A stretch of DNA of 64,000 bases from Lunularia cruciata (GCA_948567375.1 OX419759.1:50496593-50560592); one strand, 5' to 3'. Numbered from the stretch's first letter, positions 10,201-23,611 are shown. The notes: generated by a model not told the origin, from the letters alone. Program-made: numbers and translations.

Positions 10201-13200
10201 AGAGGCTTGAGTCCAACAAGGATAAAGGTCAACTTTCAGATCAAGCAAGTATTGTTGAGTCATTTGGTTTTGTGAATGATGTTCTATGTGTTGACAAAGA
10301 TCAATTTGAGGAGACTCAAGTTGCTCTTACCATATGTGTTGAAATAAGGAGTGGTTTCATGAGTACAAACCATTCAATGGAGGATTTATGATAATGGAGA
10401 ACAACATGGCATTGGCATTGGTACAATACACATTATGATGTTTGATGGTGTTGTGAGGATTCTTGCTGATGTGAAGCTTGTTCCAAAGTTAAGGAAAAAT
10501 TTGATATCACTAGGCACTTTGGACTCAACTGGTTGGAGGTGGGGAGCAGAAAATAGAACACTCAAGGTATCAAAAGGAGCATGGGTTGTAATGAAGAGCA
10601 AGAAGATAGGAATCTTTATGAGCTTGCTAGAGATACCATTACATGAGGAGTGGCAAGTACTATTTCTGAAAATGAAGATCCCAAAGATCTTACTCACTTA
10701 TGGCACCTACGTTTGGATCATATGAGTGAAAGAGGTCTAAGTGAATTGTCCAAGCAACAACTTCTAAAGAGCCTTAAAAGTTGTAAGTTAAAATCTATGA
10801 GCATTTTGTAATAGGAAAGCAACAGAGGGTAAGCTTTTCCACAAGAGTTCACTACATAAAGGGAATTTTAAACTATGTGCATTCTAATATTTGGAGCACT
10901 ACACCTATAGCTTCAAAATCTGGAGTATTATATTTTGTATCTTTGTTTGATGATTACTCTAGGAGAGTATGAGTCTACACCATAAAGAAAAAATCAGAGG
11001 TCTTCTCATCTTTAAACAATGTGAAAAAATAGAGAAGAAATAATTTGGAAGGAAAGCGAAGTGTTTGAGATATGATAATGGTGGAGAATACAATTCTAGA
11101 GAGTTTGAAAGATATTGTAAGAGTGAATTCATCACTTTACCATACCAATTACACCTCAACAAAATGGTGTGGCAGAGTGGATAAATCATACACTCCTGGA
11201 GAAAGCAAGAAGTATGTTAAGAAACATTCGATTGGAGAAGAGTTTTTGGCATATGTAGTAAATACGGCTTGTCATTTGGTAAACATTTCTCCTTCTACCA
11301 CTCTTGAAAGTAAGACATCTATAGGAATATGGACAGGTCAGCATGTTAATTACTCTTCACTTAGAGTGTTTGAATGCATAGCTTATATTCATATTCAACA
11401 AGAATAAAGGATAAATTAAGATCCCAAATCTAGAAAATGTATATTCTTGGGATATGAGAAGGATACAAAGGGATATAAATTATGGGATCCAGAAAGATAT
11501 TGTCTTGTTATGAGTAGGGACGTAGTTTTTGATGAGACTAGTATGATGGAGACTATTACTATAACAAAAGAAAAGAAAAAACAAGTTCAGTCAGATTTTT
11601 TTAAGATAGAAATGAAGACATCTCACCTCTTGTAGATCTACCAAGTGAACCTTTAGAAGAGCAAAGTCTAGAAGTGATTCATGAACATAGGTATCCAAAT
11701 ATAGATAGAAGGCCTCCAAAGAGATTTGATGATTCATTTGTAGCTTATGCTCTTCTTACGGAGAATGGTAAGCCTTCTTCATCTGAAGTGGCAATGCAAG
11801 ATCAAGAGTGTCAAAAGTGGGACTGTGCAATGGAGAAGGAGATGAAGTCTTTGGCCAAAAACCAAACTTGGAGACTTGAAAAATTGTATATGGAAAAGAA
11901 GGCAATTGGTTGTAGATGGATATTCCCAGAGGAAGGAAGGACTTCCAAAATCAGGTGGAGATAGATACAAAGCAAGGCTTGTAGCAAAGGGTTACAGCCA
12001 AAAAGAAGGTATTGACTTCAATGAGATTTTTTCACCAGTGATAAAAATCTCTTCAACTTGTGTATTATAGGCAATAGTTGCATTGCATAACTTGGAGTTG
12101 GAGCAACTAGATTTTAAAACTTTTTTTTTGCATGGAGAATTGGAGGAGGAGATTTACATGCATCAACATGAAGGTTTTGTGGTACCAAGGAACCAAAATA
12201 TAGTTTGCAAGTTACAAAAGTCTTTATACACAATAAAGCAAAGTCCAAGACTCTGGTACATGAAATTTGATGCTTTCATGTTGAAGCATGGATATAACAA
12301 AATTGAGTCAGATTGTTGTGTGTACCTCAAAAAGCTACATGGCCCTAGAGTATTTGATTTTATCATCTTGGTACTATATGTGGATTATATGTTGATTGCT
12401 ATGGAGGATATGGTTGAGGTGGAGAAATTGAAAGCACAACTTGGTAAGGAGTTTGATATGAAGGACTTGGGTTCTTCAAAGAGGGTGATTAGGATTGAAA
12501 TCAATTGAGACAAGAGCAAGGGAAAGTTAAGGATAGCTCAAAGGAGATATTTGGAAAAATTACTTGCTCATTTTGGCATGGAGAATGTTAAACCAATGAG
12601 CATTTCAATAGCAAGTCAATTGAGGATTTCATTAGAGCAATGTACATCAAATGAGGAGGAAAGAGAATTAATGTCAAATATTCAATATTCCTTATGGTAG
12701 TGCTATTGGGAGTTTCATGTATGCTATGGTCTGCACTAGACCAGACATCTCATATAATGTGAGTATGGTGAGTAGATACATGGCAAATCTAGTGCAACAA
12801 CATTGGGAAGTTGTGAAGTGGACACTTTGTCTTGAAAGGGATTATAAATATTGACATTATCTTTGATGCGGTGAAGGACCAAGAAGGAGGAATTATGGGG
12901 TATATAGATTCTGATTTTGCCAAAGACTTGGATAAGAGAAGGTCTACAATGTGATTTATTTTTACACTTGTTGGTGGTGCAGTAAGTTGGAAGTCAAATA
13001 TTTAATCTCTTGTTGCTCTTTCTACTATAGAGGTGGAATATATGGCAACAATTGAGGCTGCCAAAGAGTCAATATGGCTACAAATATTAACCAAGGATGC
13101 AAGATTCCCTTACATCAAGTCCACACTTTTTGTGACAGCCAAAGCACTATTCACTTGGCCAAGAATAAAGTATATCATTCAAGGACAAATCATATTGATA

Positions 13201-13361
13201 CGAGATATCATTTTATCAGGGAAGTTATGACAAATGATGAAATCAATTTGCAAAAGGTTGGCACAAAGGTAAATGCAGCTGATATGTTGACTAAACCTAT
13301 TCATGTTGAGAAGTTCAAGTTATGTATGAACTTGCTCAACATTCAATGTTGCTCTTTGTGA
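10201..13361 (+). pseudogene. C1 pol remnant: protease, integrase, reverse transcriptase, RNase H (Ty1/copia order)
   Basis: Domains occur in copia order, integrase before RT, across many stops and frameshifts. The protease-proximal segment LVPKLRKNLISLGTLDSTG is at about 10470-10530, and a pre-integrase LWHLRLDHM segment near 10700. Integrase shows SLFDDYSRRVWVYTIKKKSE (about 10940-11000), then RYDNGGEY (about 11065) and QQNGVAEW (about 11157). RT includes [20 protein letters not shown] (about 11970-12030) and LDFKTFFLHGELEEEIYMHQ (about 12105-12165). The catalytic box at 12377-12388 reads YVDY instead of YVDD, so the second Asp is lost. RNase H ends with DSQSTIHLAKN, HIDTRYHFIRE and NAADMLTKPI up to about 13310. 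The element cannot be autonomous. Confidence 0.9.
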
Positions 13362-13393
13362 TGATATGGTGGATACAAGCAAAAGGTGTAGAT

Positions 13394-13600
13394 TGTTATG
13401 TATGGCTTGTTATCTATGACTTGACTAATTATTGAAGACTACGAAAATCAAGAGCAGTCATGACTAATGAAACACTGTAGGAGACAGGCCCTTGTATATA
13501 TTCAGTCACTACTATGGCAAAGTATTAAAGTGACTAGATACCTTGAGTGTTCAATATTCAAGAACTCCTGCAAGTAAGTATTCAAGAGTTCAGCAAGATG
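13394..13600 (+). repeat. 3' LTR of copia element C1, truncated
   Basis: It starts TGTTATGTATGGCTTG just after a short purine-rich tract (AAAAGGTGTAGA). It parallels the 5' LTR for about 205 bases, then departs at about 13600. The missing half could be a deletion or an undetected insertion. Confidence 0.75.
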
Positions 13601-14079
13601 TGAGCTTGCATATTATTTTAAAAGTAAGTCTATGCTAGTTGGTATTGGGATAATTTGGGTCAATTTGGATATGTGGGTTGAATGTTGGATGCAATGAACA
13701 ATGTAGAATGTAGTATAGAACATGAGTGTGCAGGATGTGATGATTATGAGAGTATATAAACTAGATGATTTTGAGTGTTGTATATATTTGGGTTTCAAGA
13801 TATACATATTTCAATTTATAAACTATTGGGTGATAAGTCCTGTCTCTCAAGTATGTTTGGAGTATGTTGGTAGTTTCTATCAATGGACTATGATATTGAG
13901 AGTAAATTTAAATTTTAGTGCAAAAACTATCAATTTTTTAAGAGTCAACTTGGTGAGAAGGGTTGTGTTGAGAAGTATAATACGAGTACAAGAAGATTTA
14001 ATGTTTCACTTTTGGATTCAAGAGATTCAAGAATTATCAAGAGAAGAATTGATCACAAGATTTCAGGGTAGGGAGTTTC
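13601..14079. other. No recognisable gene
   Basis: This is sequence between the C1 element and a purine-rich block. The plus frame 13722-14156 is open for 144 codons but has a biased, featureless composition and no family motif. Confidence 0.3.
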
Positions 14080-14470
14080 AATTTGGGAAGGTTTTTCCCA
14101 AATTCCAATTTGGAGAAGATAGACATAGGATGGGAGAATTGGGAAAGAGAGTTTGAGGGAGGAGATAACTTTGGGGAGAAATATCAGGAGGGGAAGAGAG
14201 GAATAGCTAAATTCCAATTTGGAAAAATTTGGAGAAGAGAGACGCTAGACAATTTACTTGGGAAATTTGTGAGAAGGAGAAGAAGAGGATTATCGAGAGG
14301 AGAGGAGAGAATTTTTGGAGAAGAGAGGAAGAGAAACATCAGGAGAGAAAGGGGAAGAGAGTATTAATAGGAGAAGAGAAATATTGAGGAATTAGAGATC
14401 GGGAGGACAGAAGAGAAGAAGAGTTTACATAGAGGAGAAGACAAAATAACTCAATGTGACAACAAAATCA
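14080..14470 (+). repeat. GA-rich low-complexity block
   Basis: The plus strand is strongly purine-biased, with recurring GAGAATTTTTGGAGAAG-like and AAATTCCAATTTGG strings. The 94-codon frame at 14083-14367 is an Arg/Glu/Gly-rich product of this composition, not a recognisable protein. The wording resembles the GA-rich insertion at 44.3-48.2 kb. Confidence 0.5.
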
Positions 14471-16121
14471 AAAGAAAGGTGATAGAAGTGGAATCAAGTT
14501 TGAGGAAAGGAGTTTGAATCACTCAAAGTGAACATTATGTGAAAAGAGAACATTTTACTAAAGAAAAAGAGTTAGGGAGAGAAGTTTTGAATTCAGAGCA
14601 TTTTGAAGGCACATATGGCAGCAGTTTTCCCATACTCACAAGTGATGGATGAGGAAAATATGGAAACTTTCCATGAGGGACATTGGTAAATAAATTCCAC
14701 ACCCAATGTGTTTGCAAGACATTCATCAGTTGGTATTGGATGGATTAAAACCAGACCAAGGATTCTGTCCAAGAGATTTGGGAGATAGATCTTAATATAA
14801 TGGAGCTCAAAATTGCAGTTGGCACGGTATATCTACGTCCACATGTAAGCATCACTTGTTGATAAATGTATTATTTTTCTTCTTTACATTTTCATTTTCC
14901 TTTCTTATCTTATCTCTTTGCTTGATTAGTTTAAACACAAATTCTAAACCACCTATGCACACCACATCCACATCACATACCAACACAAAGAGACAAATGC
15001 CAATGTAGACCAATGCATACTAGATAGCATAGTTAAAATCCCTAGTATAGTTGACCGCATGCCCATTTCACTTGTTAGTGGACCAACAAAGATAGATGTA
15101 TAATAGCACATAAGAACACAATTGGACATATGCCAATGCAAGCCAAGGAATATGGTTTTGTGCTCTAGCCCATGCCAATGCATATCATTTAGGGCAAACA
15201 CGTACTAGTAGATGCTGATTTTGGAAAAAAAATTTCTCATGTGTTAAACATGAGTTGGGTTTCTTATTAGTCTTTCTTTTTGTGTATGTTTCTCCAAGTA
15301 TATTTATGTATTGAGTTTGTGTCATCATGGAATTGTGATACAAAGAAGGCAAGAGTTGGAGGAAGGGAGTTCACTTTGAGTGTTGCCATGATATGTTAAG
15401 AACTTTCTTTACCATGGTGTCAAACACCAAAGAAGAGATGTATCACTTATACTTTAGTGATGGATTAGTTTCCAGTACGTGATAGGATAACACATAGGTA
15501 TCTTGCAAAACAACATGCATATCTAGCTTTAGGTCCACTTTTTCAAAATGATGGGTTCCCTCTTTGTCCCAACAAGGATGCCTAAGGTGGTGCATGGACA
15601 AATTAGATTGAACATGAAAACTAAGCTTAGGAGATTTGGTTAGAGGATTAGAATTGGGCCAAGTTGGTTATGTATGCTATGGAGGCAGAGTTAGTGGTTT
15701 TATAAAAGCAAATTTTACAATTTTACAAAGGCAGATTTAACATCCAGACAGATAGAGATTCAAGATGACTCATACAGGGCCACTTCTCACTCATCTCTTT
15801 GTGGAGAGAGCTTCATGGGCCAGGATGAGGTGTCATATATTAGCAATGGAAATGAGGCAGATGTAGTTCAAGATGCAGAGAATGAGGAAGAGGGTGAAGA
15901 GCATGATTTAGAGAGTCAATGAGAGTATAGTTTAGGTGAAAACTTCAAGTTTTTGGATATGTATCTTCATCATATATAATAATTTATAATGAATGAACTT
16001 TTCTAAGCTATAGATGAAAAATTTCAAGTTATGGATAGTCCACAAATATAACTCATTCATAAAACTCATTTCTTGCAACTACCTTTTGCAAATTTATACA
16101 TAAAATGATGTTTATAAATCC
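14471..16121. other. No recognisable gene
   Basis: This is AT-rich sequence without domain matches. A short acidic reading (glutamate-rich, around 15830-15920, plus strand) is visible but is closed by stops and cannot be assigned. Confidence 0.3.
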
Positions 16122-17265
16122 TTGTGCAAAGGACACCATCCCATTCTTGATCCTCCATTTGATGGAATAGTGAGAACTCATGTTGACCCTTTAAAGGTGT
16201 CAACCTTTAGGAATAGAGTTGTGAGATTGTATGTTGAGGAGATGCCAGCTCACCATGACATGCATTCTCATGAGTCCTGTACTAGGGGAAGGAGTGAGGA
16301 TCTTTTGAGCAAGAGAGCATCCACTATTAGAGTAGCAAGAGATACATTTTAGGGTTATGAGAGTTCTAGAGTTGAGAGATTGGTTGAGTTGGATAGGTTA
16401 GTGATAGAGAAAAAGATGCATTTTAGGAATGAGGAGAGTTCTAGAGAAGGAGATGCATTTTAGGGCCCTAGAGTTGAGAGATTGGCTGAGTTAGATAGGC
16501 CTTTGATAGAGATGTAGATGCATTTTAGGGATGAGGATAGAGCTAGAGTTGAGAGATTGGCTGAGTTACATAGTGATAGAATTTATAAAGAGATGATGGT
16601 TGAGAGATATCAGATTCATGAGATATGGTACACATGTGAGTTCACTCTTACTATGGAGATTTTAGATAGGACATAGGTTGAGTTAGCAAAGGCACATAGG
16701 ACTCTAGACTTGGTGAGGACTAAGCTAGAGGAGGCTTATGAGGATGTGAGGACCTTCTTTTGGGAGGAGGCATGGAGACACACTATTTGGTGCATATTGG
16801 GACTCAGACTAAGGAGAATCATACTCATACTTAGAGGATACATGTTTTGGAGACAAAGACTCAGACATTGGAGGATATGCAAGGAGCTCCCATATCTCAA
16901 GTACATACTTTGACTTAGACCCATATTGGGACTTAGGAACCTAGGATTTAGACTTTGAGGATGCACACTCATACTCCAACGTCACAAATTAGTGTTAAGA
17001 CTCTAGGATACACGCTTGTACTCATACTTCATAGATAATTTTGATGTTGATTGGAGAGCCTAAGGAGGAGCCTTAGGTGCAAAAAATTGATATGGATATT
17101 GGTCCTTGGAGACCAATGGTTTAAGATGATCTCTCATTCCTAATCAAATTTAGAGGTACTCTTAAGAAGTTTAGGTGGCTTCAAGAGAGGAATATGGCTT
17201 TGAAGGAGGAAGTACCTAGGCTTAGAGATTTGAGAGAGAGTATATCACCTTTTCCTAGATAGTTC
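16122..17265 (+). pseudogene. Unrecognised decayed coding-like region with internal repeats
   Basis: The plus strand gives successive helical, charged peptides broken by stops: 16122-16352, then about 16360-16900, then about 17130-17265. The second part holds three imperfect repeats starting with CTAGAGTTGAGAGATTGG near 16361, 16469 and 16551. They encode RVERLAELDR-like heptads and look like coiled coil. I do not recognise the family. It could be the second ORF of a DNA transposon or a retroelement structural protein. No termini were found. Confidence 0.35.
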
Positions 17266-18299
17266 ATTCCTTGTATCCTTTACTATACAGATAGGAGGAG
17301 AAAGATATTGGTATCTAATGGATATTAGGTGGACTAGATGTCTTTTTTCTAGATTGTGGTATGGGACTACACATGCTCATGGATGGAGGAGTTATAGAGC
17401 TAGTAGGGATTTTTGGTATATCCCACAGCCAGGAGTTAGAGTTTTTGTAAAGTATTATATATCATAATTTGAGGTGATCCTATGGATGAGTGATGGTAGG
17501 AGGGATGCAAAGCACCTACTATGTTCTATATGGGATTGTGGTTTCCTAACTAATGGAGTACATATTAGAGCGTGCTTCATGTAATGCTTTGGTGAGAGAG
17601 ACAGGTTCATTGATAAGTATAGAGGTTTCATGGTTAGACCTTACTGGATATTTGGGGTTTAGGGCTATCCATATATTGATAGTTGATAGTGCATCACTTT
17701 CATATTGTAGGAAACATTCCCATGGTGCTATACTTTAACTAGATTTTCTTTGCTTGATTCACCATTTTCATCACACACTTCATCATTGGACCTCTTGGTA
17801 CCTCCTCTAGATAGATCTATAGTAGACACATGCCCCACTATCACATTTTTAAATGGATCTATATGAGTGGATCTCAAGAAAACTCAAGGATTATAGTATA
17901 GATCTATATGAGCTTTTAGCATATTGTTTTCAAGAACCATCTCTACATCTCATTGAGTGGAAATGGATGTGAACCTATAGCCATTTTTTTCTCCACCATT
18001 GTGACACTTGCAGGATGCACTAGATCATATCATACTTACACTTCATCATACACTACTTTGTAGATTTTATTCAAATTCTATCATTCTATTTCTCATATAC
18101 AAATTTCTTCCCTATTTGTAAACTTTGTAATGTACATGGAATCTATACTCATCCATGATTCAATGGAATTTATAACTTCTTCTTTCTCATATGAACATAA
18201 GTACACTAATTTTTCATTAATTTCTATCCATTGAGTTTTTTACTTATGAAATGATTTAAAAGTAAACAATTTAGAAAGTATAGGCTATGAATTTCATAC
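17266..18299. other. No recognisable gene; AT-rich
   Basis: Nothing assignable. The 61-codon frame at 17553-17738 has no family signature. Confidence 0.3.
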
Positions 18300-18515
18300 T
18301 TATTATGAGTGCATAAAAGCACATATGAGTGCATATGAGAGCATACAAGTGCATACAAGTGCATAAAAGCTTTATATAGGTAAGCAAAAGTAAATGCATA
18401 TGACTATGGAAATGCATACAAGAGTATACAAGCAGTAGGAAGCACATACTTGTGCATAGGATTGGACAAAGTGCATATAAGTGGTAGCGAGCACATACTA
18501 GTACATACAGAACAA
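18300..18515. repeat. Degenerate array of GTGCATA/AGCACATA motifs
   Basis: About fifteen variants of gtgcata, gagcata and agcacata occur in about 215 bases, spaced 8-25 bases apart. A second cluster with the same words lies at 27172-27295. Confidence 0.6.
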
Positions 18516-18632
18516 TATCCTAGATAGAGAAATTCAAAGAAAAAGAATTTTATTATCAAGCTTTACATTTCAAAACTATTGTTAACATAATCATCTGGAT
18601 TGTGATCAAGCATAGGAATTTTGGGTCACTAG

Positions 18633-19184
18633 TGTAAGTATGATAAGGTGTATCTATACACATGATGGACTAAACGGATCAGACGGAGGTATCACCAAAA
18701 GAGGACTTCTACTAATAGAGTAGGAACCGAAATATGCCTGAAATCTTTGAAGGCAATTTTGGAGGCCTAAACGGATGAATTAGGCCTCGAAACTGTGTAA
18801 TTCCCTCCCCCCCCCCCCCCCCCACCCCAAACGGAGGAAAGGCTGGCCTTTCCTTCCTACTTGCTTTGTCTCATCGAGAGCTTTCCAATGGTACCTTACG
18901 TGATTCTGAGATTCCTACAAGAAGCCCTAAAAGATTCCCTCCGGTCAAAGCTTGTTTGACCAACCAGATAGGACCTAGACCAGACATGTCACCCATCCAA
19001 GTAAGTAATCCAAGGATGGAGCTTGCTGACATGTCACCTATCTGTGTCCCTAATCCTATGGTGGAGCTTCCTTGGAGGAGATACTCTTTGTCTATATAAT
19101 AAAGAGAAGGTGCTCCTTTGGGGCATCGAATGTTTGAGTGTGCAATCTGTGTTTTCTCTCTTCTCTTGTCCTCCGAGTATTACA
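18633..19184 (+). repeat. Solo LTR of gypsy family G1
   Basis: It starts TGTAAGTATG and ends GAGTATTACA, matching the LTRs at 39825-40576 and 50489-51242 over most of its length. Shared strings include GGTATCACCAAAAGAG, AGCTTTCCAATGGTACCT and the TATA box CTATATAATAAAGAG near 19094. It appears to have one copy of the 156-bp unit that is doubled in the full element. A run of 17 C is at 18807-18823. Flanks ACTAG and CTTCT do not form a target-site duplication. Confidence 0.8.
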
Positions 19185-19993
19185 CTTCTTGACTTCATAG
19201 TCTTTTACATCTCCATTAGGCCATTTGTGAATCTGTTCTCTGAAATTAGTGATAGAATTCTTAGCCTTGACAAGTATGAGTGCACTTCCTTTGCACAGTT
19301 TGTAAGATTCAACTATTGCTATGGATGTAAATTTCTTTCCTGATCTGACATTGTGAAATAAGAGTAAGTTATTTTAGGGTTCTTCAAAAATATGAATCAT
19401 TTGACAAAATGGAATGAGCTTTGTCTTTAGCCTGATACCTTAGAGCATGATAGTAGCAAATACCAATTGCAACCTTCACCTGTATCATCACTCCTGTAGC
19501 ACGACAATACATCTTCTCTTTTGAGAATAGAGTTATACACCCTTAGAGTTAGAGGTCTAGATGAGATTTACTAAATAGAACAATCTGTTGAAGAAGAGAG
19601 AGAAATGATAAGATGCAAACACAACCCACAATCTGACTGATTTTGTATTTCCTCTCATTGCAAATGATCAGCAATGTAAAATCAGGTTGCTCAGTCTTAT
19701 GTTGAATAGTAATGTCAAAGCCATGAGAATCAGCTCCATCATTATAAATTTAAGGACTGTCAAATTCAAGCAGTTTGAGTTTGATCTTGTAGTTTGAGTT
19801 TGTAGATTGAAAGAGACAGACCAATTACAAGGGAACATGGCCTTGTTGCAGCTGGAGTTAAACTGCAAAATCACATATTTTCCATGTCTATTAAACATGT
19901 AATCTCATGCAATTCTATATGGTCTGCATTATAGATTATAATTGCACCATGTTGTATATCTGATATGATTCCATTTGCAGTTTTGGTAGCAAT
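19185..19993. other. No recognisable gene
   Basis: This is sequence between the solo LTR and the MULE remnant. It could include MULE 5' terminal sequence, but I found no terminal inverted repeat pair. Confidence 0.3.
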
Positions 19994-21966
19994 TTGGACA
20001 AATTAAGTACAAAGCAAAGAATGGGAACAATCTTGAACCCTAAACCCAATGTAAGCCTTTTGCAAGACACAATATACAATAGTGCAAGGGACTTAAAAGC
20101 AAAAATTCTAAGTTATGCAATCAATTTGCATTTTGAGGTAAAGGTACACTCATGTAGACACAAAATATATACAATTCAATCATGTAGATTCAACTAATGT
20201 GTATTTTATTACATATGATCTTTAATACATGCTTATGTATCTTTTATGTTCTTTTCAACTTATCAAGTCTAATAAAATATGTTATAGAGTATGTTGTGCT
20301 TTTGATGCTTGCAATTGGAAACTTTATGCTATAGTTGTGCACAATTCAACTACAATCACAATTAAGACTATCCTTGATATTCACACATGGTTGGAGGTAT
20401 AAACCACCTTAGAAACCACCAAGCTAGTGAAACTTGGGCTGAATAAGATATTTTCCACCAGCTTTACAACACACTAGGCTACAAGCCAAAGGAAATTTAC
20501 ATCCAACATGAACACAACATTCTTGTACCCTATCACCGTATTTGGTGTAGAAAGGAGGTAGCCCTTGCTACAATCCATGGTTTTTATGAAGAAAGATATG
20601 CCCATCTACCTCAATATTTTACCCACCTATTACAACCAAAGCCTTGTAGCATTGGTAGAGACCACTACCACCAACCGTTTCCATTGGTTTTTCCTTTTGT
20701 AGTTTACATCAATCTCAAGATTCCTCATTGGTTGCCGCCCACTTTTTTGCATTGATGAAACCAAACTAAATAGAAAATACCTTGGGATATTGCTATGTGC
20801 CACTAGCATTGATGCAAAAGGGAAACTTTTCCCCATTGTTTTTGCAACTGTTGATGCTTAAAATGACACAAATTTGGATTTGTTTCTTAAGAATCTATTA
20901 CAAAGCTTTATGAAAGCATTAATAGATGGAGCATGCATTCCAAAACTCACATTCTTATTAGACTGCCAAAAGGGAATGATTCAAGACATTGAAGCAAATT
21001 TTGGGCACCAATTCCATGCCTTTTGCATGTGCCATCTTATAGTGAAAAATTTGTTGCACCTTCAAAAACCCAAAACTTGCCTCACTTCTTTGGAAGTGTC
21101 CTTATGCATAGTAAGCCTTACTTCATTGTTTCCAATATCTTTCCCATGTTAAATTTTTTTTTTATAAACCTCCATTTACATTCCATGTTTAGACACCTAC
21201 TCAATATGCTAAAGAACTACATAAGATTGATAAGATTTCCTTGAAGCTATCAAATAGATCCATAAGACCAAGCCAAAATTTTGAGCAAGAACATTGTTTG
21301 GAGGCAACTGATTTGGGTACTTTGATGTAAACATTGCAGAAGTACTCAACTCATGGATTTTAGATGCAATTAACTACTCAAGAACTCCCTATAGTCAAAA
21401 TGGATAAGCTCATAAGTTGGAAGCTCATGGTTTGGTTTATGGAGTGATGCACTAAAGCCATGGCATGCCAATACTATCTCATCTCTTCAGCCAAAGAATG
21501 CATTCAAGTTGCAATCAATCATGCACAAGGGTACCAAGTCATCTAGGCAAGTACCACTGAGTTTGAATACTTGTCTAAATTTAAAAGTAGGGTTATCAAT
21601 CTTGAAACATGGACTTGTGCTTGCCAATCTTGGCAACATTCTGATATCACATATGCTCATGCTTTTGTTATTATTTGCTTACACAAAAAGATGTACATTT
21701 CTTCACCATTGGAATCATGTTGCAATATGTATAAGGAAATTATCCATCCAATCCCTCACAATAGTTAGGAAGATGTTGCTCTTGACCTTGAGGACAACAA
21801 TGACAATATCAAGAACAATATACATCTTTGCTTTCCACCAAAGACTCATCGTCATGTTGGTTGCTCTAAGACAAAGTGCATTTGTCACAAAGAGGAAGGT
21901 GGTAAGATTAGACAAGTGCATTGCAAAAGATGTCATGGCCTTGGTCATTATTATAACACTTGTAAA
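19994..21966 (+). pseudogene. Decayed MuDR/Mutator-like (MULE) transposase
   Basis: Readable in pieces on the plus strand. The N-terminal MuDR DNA-binding region (about 20060-20395) includes CNWKLYAIVVHNS and an IKTILDIHT segment. The DDE core begins at about 20743 with CIDETKLNRKYLGILLCATS (first Asp) and continues with KLFPIVFATVDA. FLLDCQKGMIQDIEANFGHQ (about 20965-21020) carries the second Asp and runs into a CHL segment. A SWIM zinc-finger core TCACQSWQHSDITYAHAF lies at about 21610-21665, with the Cys-x-Cys pair kept. A CCHC knuckle at 21922-21963, CKRCHGLGHYYNTC, is intact. Stops and frame changes (for example a stop just after VDA at about 20861) show it is inactive. The domain order is that of plant MULE transposases. 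Confidence 0.85.
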
Positions 21967-22089
21967 TAGCCTATCTTATCAAAAGGTAATAGTTATTGTC
22001 TTTGTGCTTCTCTTTTATGTTCAATTCAAGTAGACAATGTATGATAGGGAGGTGTGTTGTTGAAACAATGAGATCATGGGGTGAAGTTT

Positions 22090-22353
22090 TATTTTAAATT
22101 GATGAAACTTGTTTCAACATGCAAGAACTAGACAATGGACTAAAAGACAAACTTGGGAAGACTCTTGATGATTACCACACATGCTACTGCTTAAGTGGTT
22201 TGTTAGGAGCCCAATACTCCATTGCTCACCACATTGGTGCTCCTCTTCCTCCTTTTGGAATTGTTGGATCCTACAACAACTTGCTAGAGGCTACTCAAGT
22301 GTTATGCAACATACAACTTGACTGATACTATGAGGCATGTAGCTTCTTCTAGT
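22090..22353 (+). pseudogene. FTB: Fragment of protein farnesyltransferase beta subunit, C-terminal part
   Basis: A short open frame (from about 22107 to a stop at 22323) and its in-frame continuation match the C-terminal end of the farnesyltransferase beta subunit (plant ERA1 type). The key block is GLKDKLGKTLDDYHTCYCLS, followed by GLLGAQYS, then PLPP, SYNNLLEATQVLCNIQLD, a TGA where the family usually has Arg, and YYEACSFF. The Tyr-His-x-Cys-Tyr-Cys-Leu-Ser-Gly block is the signature that separates this family from other prenyltransferase beta subunits. Only one exon's worth is present and no upstream catalytic part is seen. It lies about 120 bases after the MULE transposase remnant on the same strand, so it may be a captured gene fragment or an unrelated pseudogene. 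Confidence 0.7.
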
Positions 22354-23555
22354 GCTATTACAGTCAAAACTAGTTCTTGGATATAGTGGGGTTTATTTAA
22401 GGTTACTAGCAAAGGTACATAAGACTTTATGAAAGAGGATTGTTATAGTTTGAACATCCCAATGATGTCTATAGGTTTGCATGGTCTACCTCGTGATGAG
22501 GACTACTCTAAGCTATTCATCAACCTATATAAATTTTGAGACACATCACCTCTAAATCTCAACAAGGATGTTTGGCAAAAGTTTCTCACATACTTGCAAG
22601 AAAAATGCCATGATTGTAATCTATTTTATCATATTTGCATTCTTATTTTATGTCTTGTGCCTCCAAAGTCACCTTAAGCTCAACATACATAGTGGAAGAT
22701 TGTGCCGCAAGTCTAGACTATAGTTTCAATCTATTTTTTATGTTTAATAAGCCTTCTTTTGTAGGTAACACTGCATTAGTAGACACAAACATACTCAACA
22801 AACTCATAGTCTAATCCAACATGGCCTTGCGGTTTGCACAGGAGTTTTAGTCAAAACACATGAGAAATGTTAGATCATATCAACCTTGGAAGCAAGCAAC
22901 TTTGAGCAATGATGTAGCTTCTTGGGATAGCATCTTGCTTGACCCACCAAGGCCATAGCCAATAAAAGTGAAGTCTGGCAATAACTTTGGAAAATTATGC
23001 ATGTAAACACACTCAACCTTACATTCCACACATAATTTTTAAGAGGATGGTCTTGGTTCTACTACCATAACCATAGCCTTTTGAAAATATCTTTGAGCTA
23101 TATATGATAAGATTGTCTCATTTCCCTATTAAAAGGGAAGGAGACATAGATAGATAAAAGATGCAAAACATGGTAGGTCAAAGATCATAGGTGGAATAGT
23201 TATACATATAAAGATTCCCTAAAACTCAAGATTGTAGTGATTGTTATCCATAAGGAGTGAATATATTCTCTACATCAAGAAAATTATGGATAATATACAT
23301 GTGTGAAAATGATAAAGCAACCCTATTCCTACAAGCAGAAGAGACAAGAAGTGGCAAAAGCAAGATGCTTATGATGATCACTTTGGCATCATCAACAACA
23401 TTGGGTATGCCCAAGCAAGAAGCAATTGGATGTAATGTGCTCAATGGAGTGATGCCTATTCACTTACCTCCATTTTCCCCATGGCTTATTGCTTTGATTC
23501 TAGTGCAAGCAGGTTTGCTCCACTTCTTTTCAAGAAACTTGTGGCACACATATAT

Positions 23556-23556
<1 letters not shown>
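22354..23556. other. No recognisable gene
   Basis: A short plus-strand reading around 22470-22620 (GLHGLPRDEDYSKLF) looks protein-like but I cannot assign it. The rest is non-coding as far as I can see. Confidence 0.3.
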
Positions 23557-23611
<55 letters not shown>

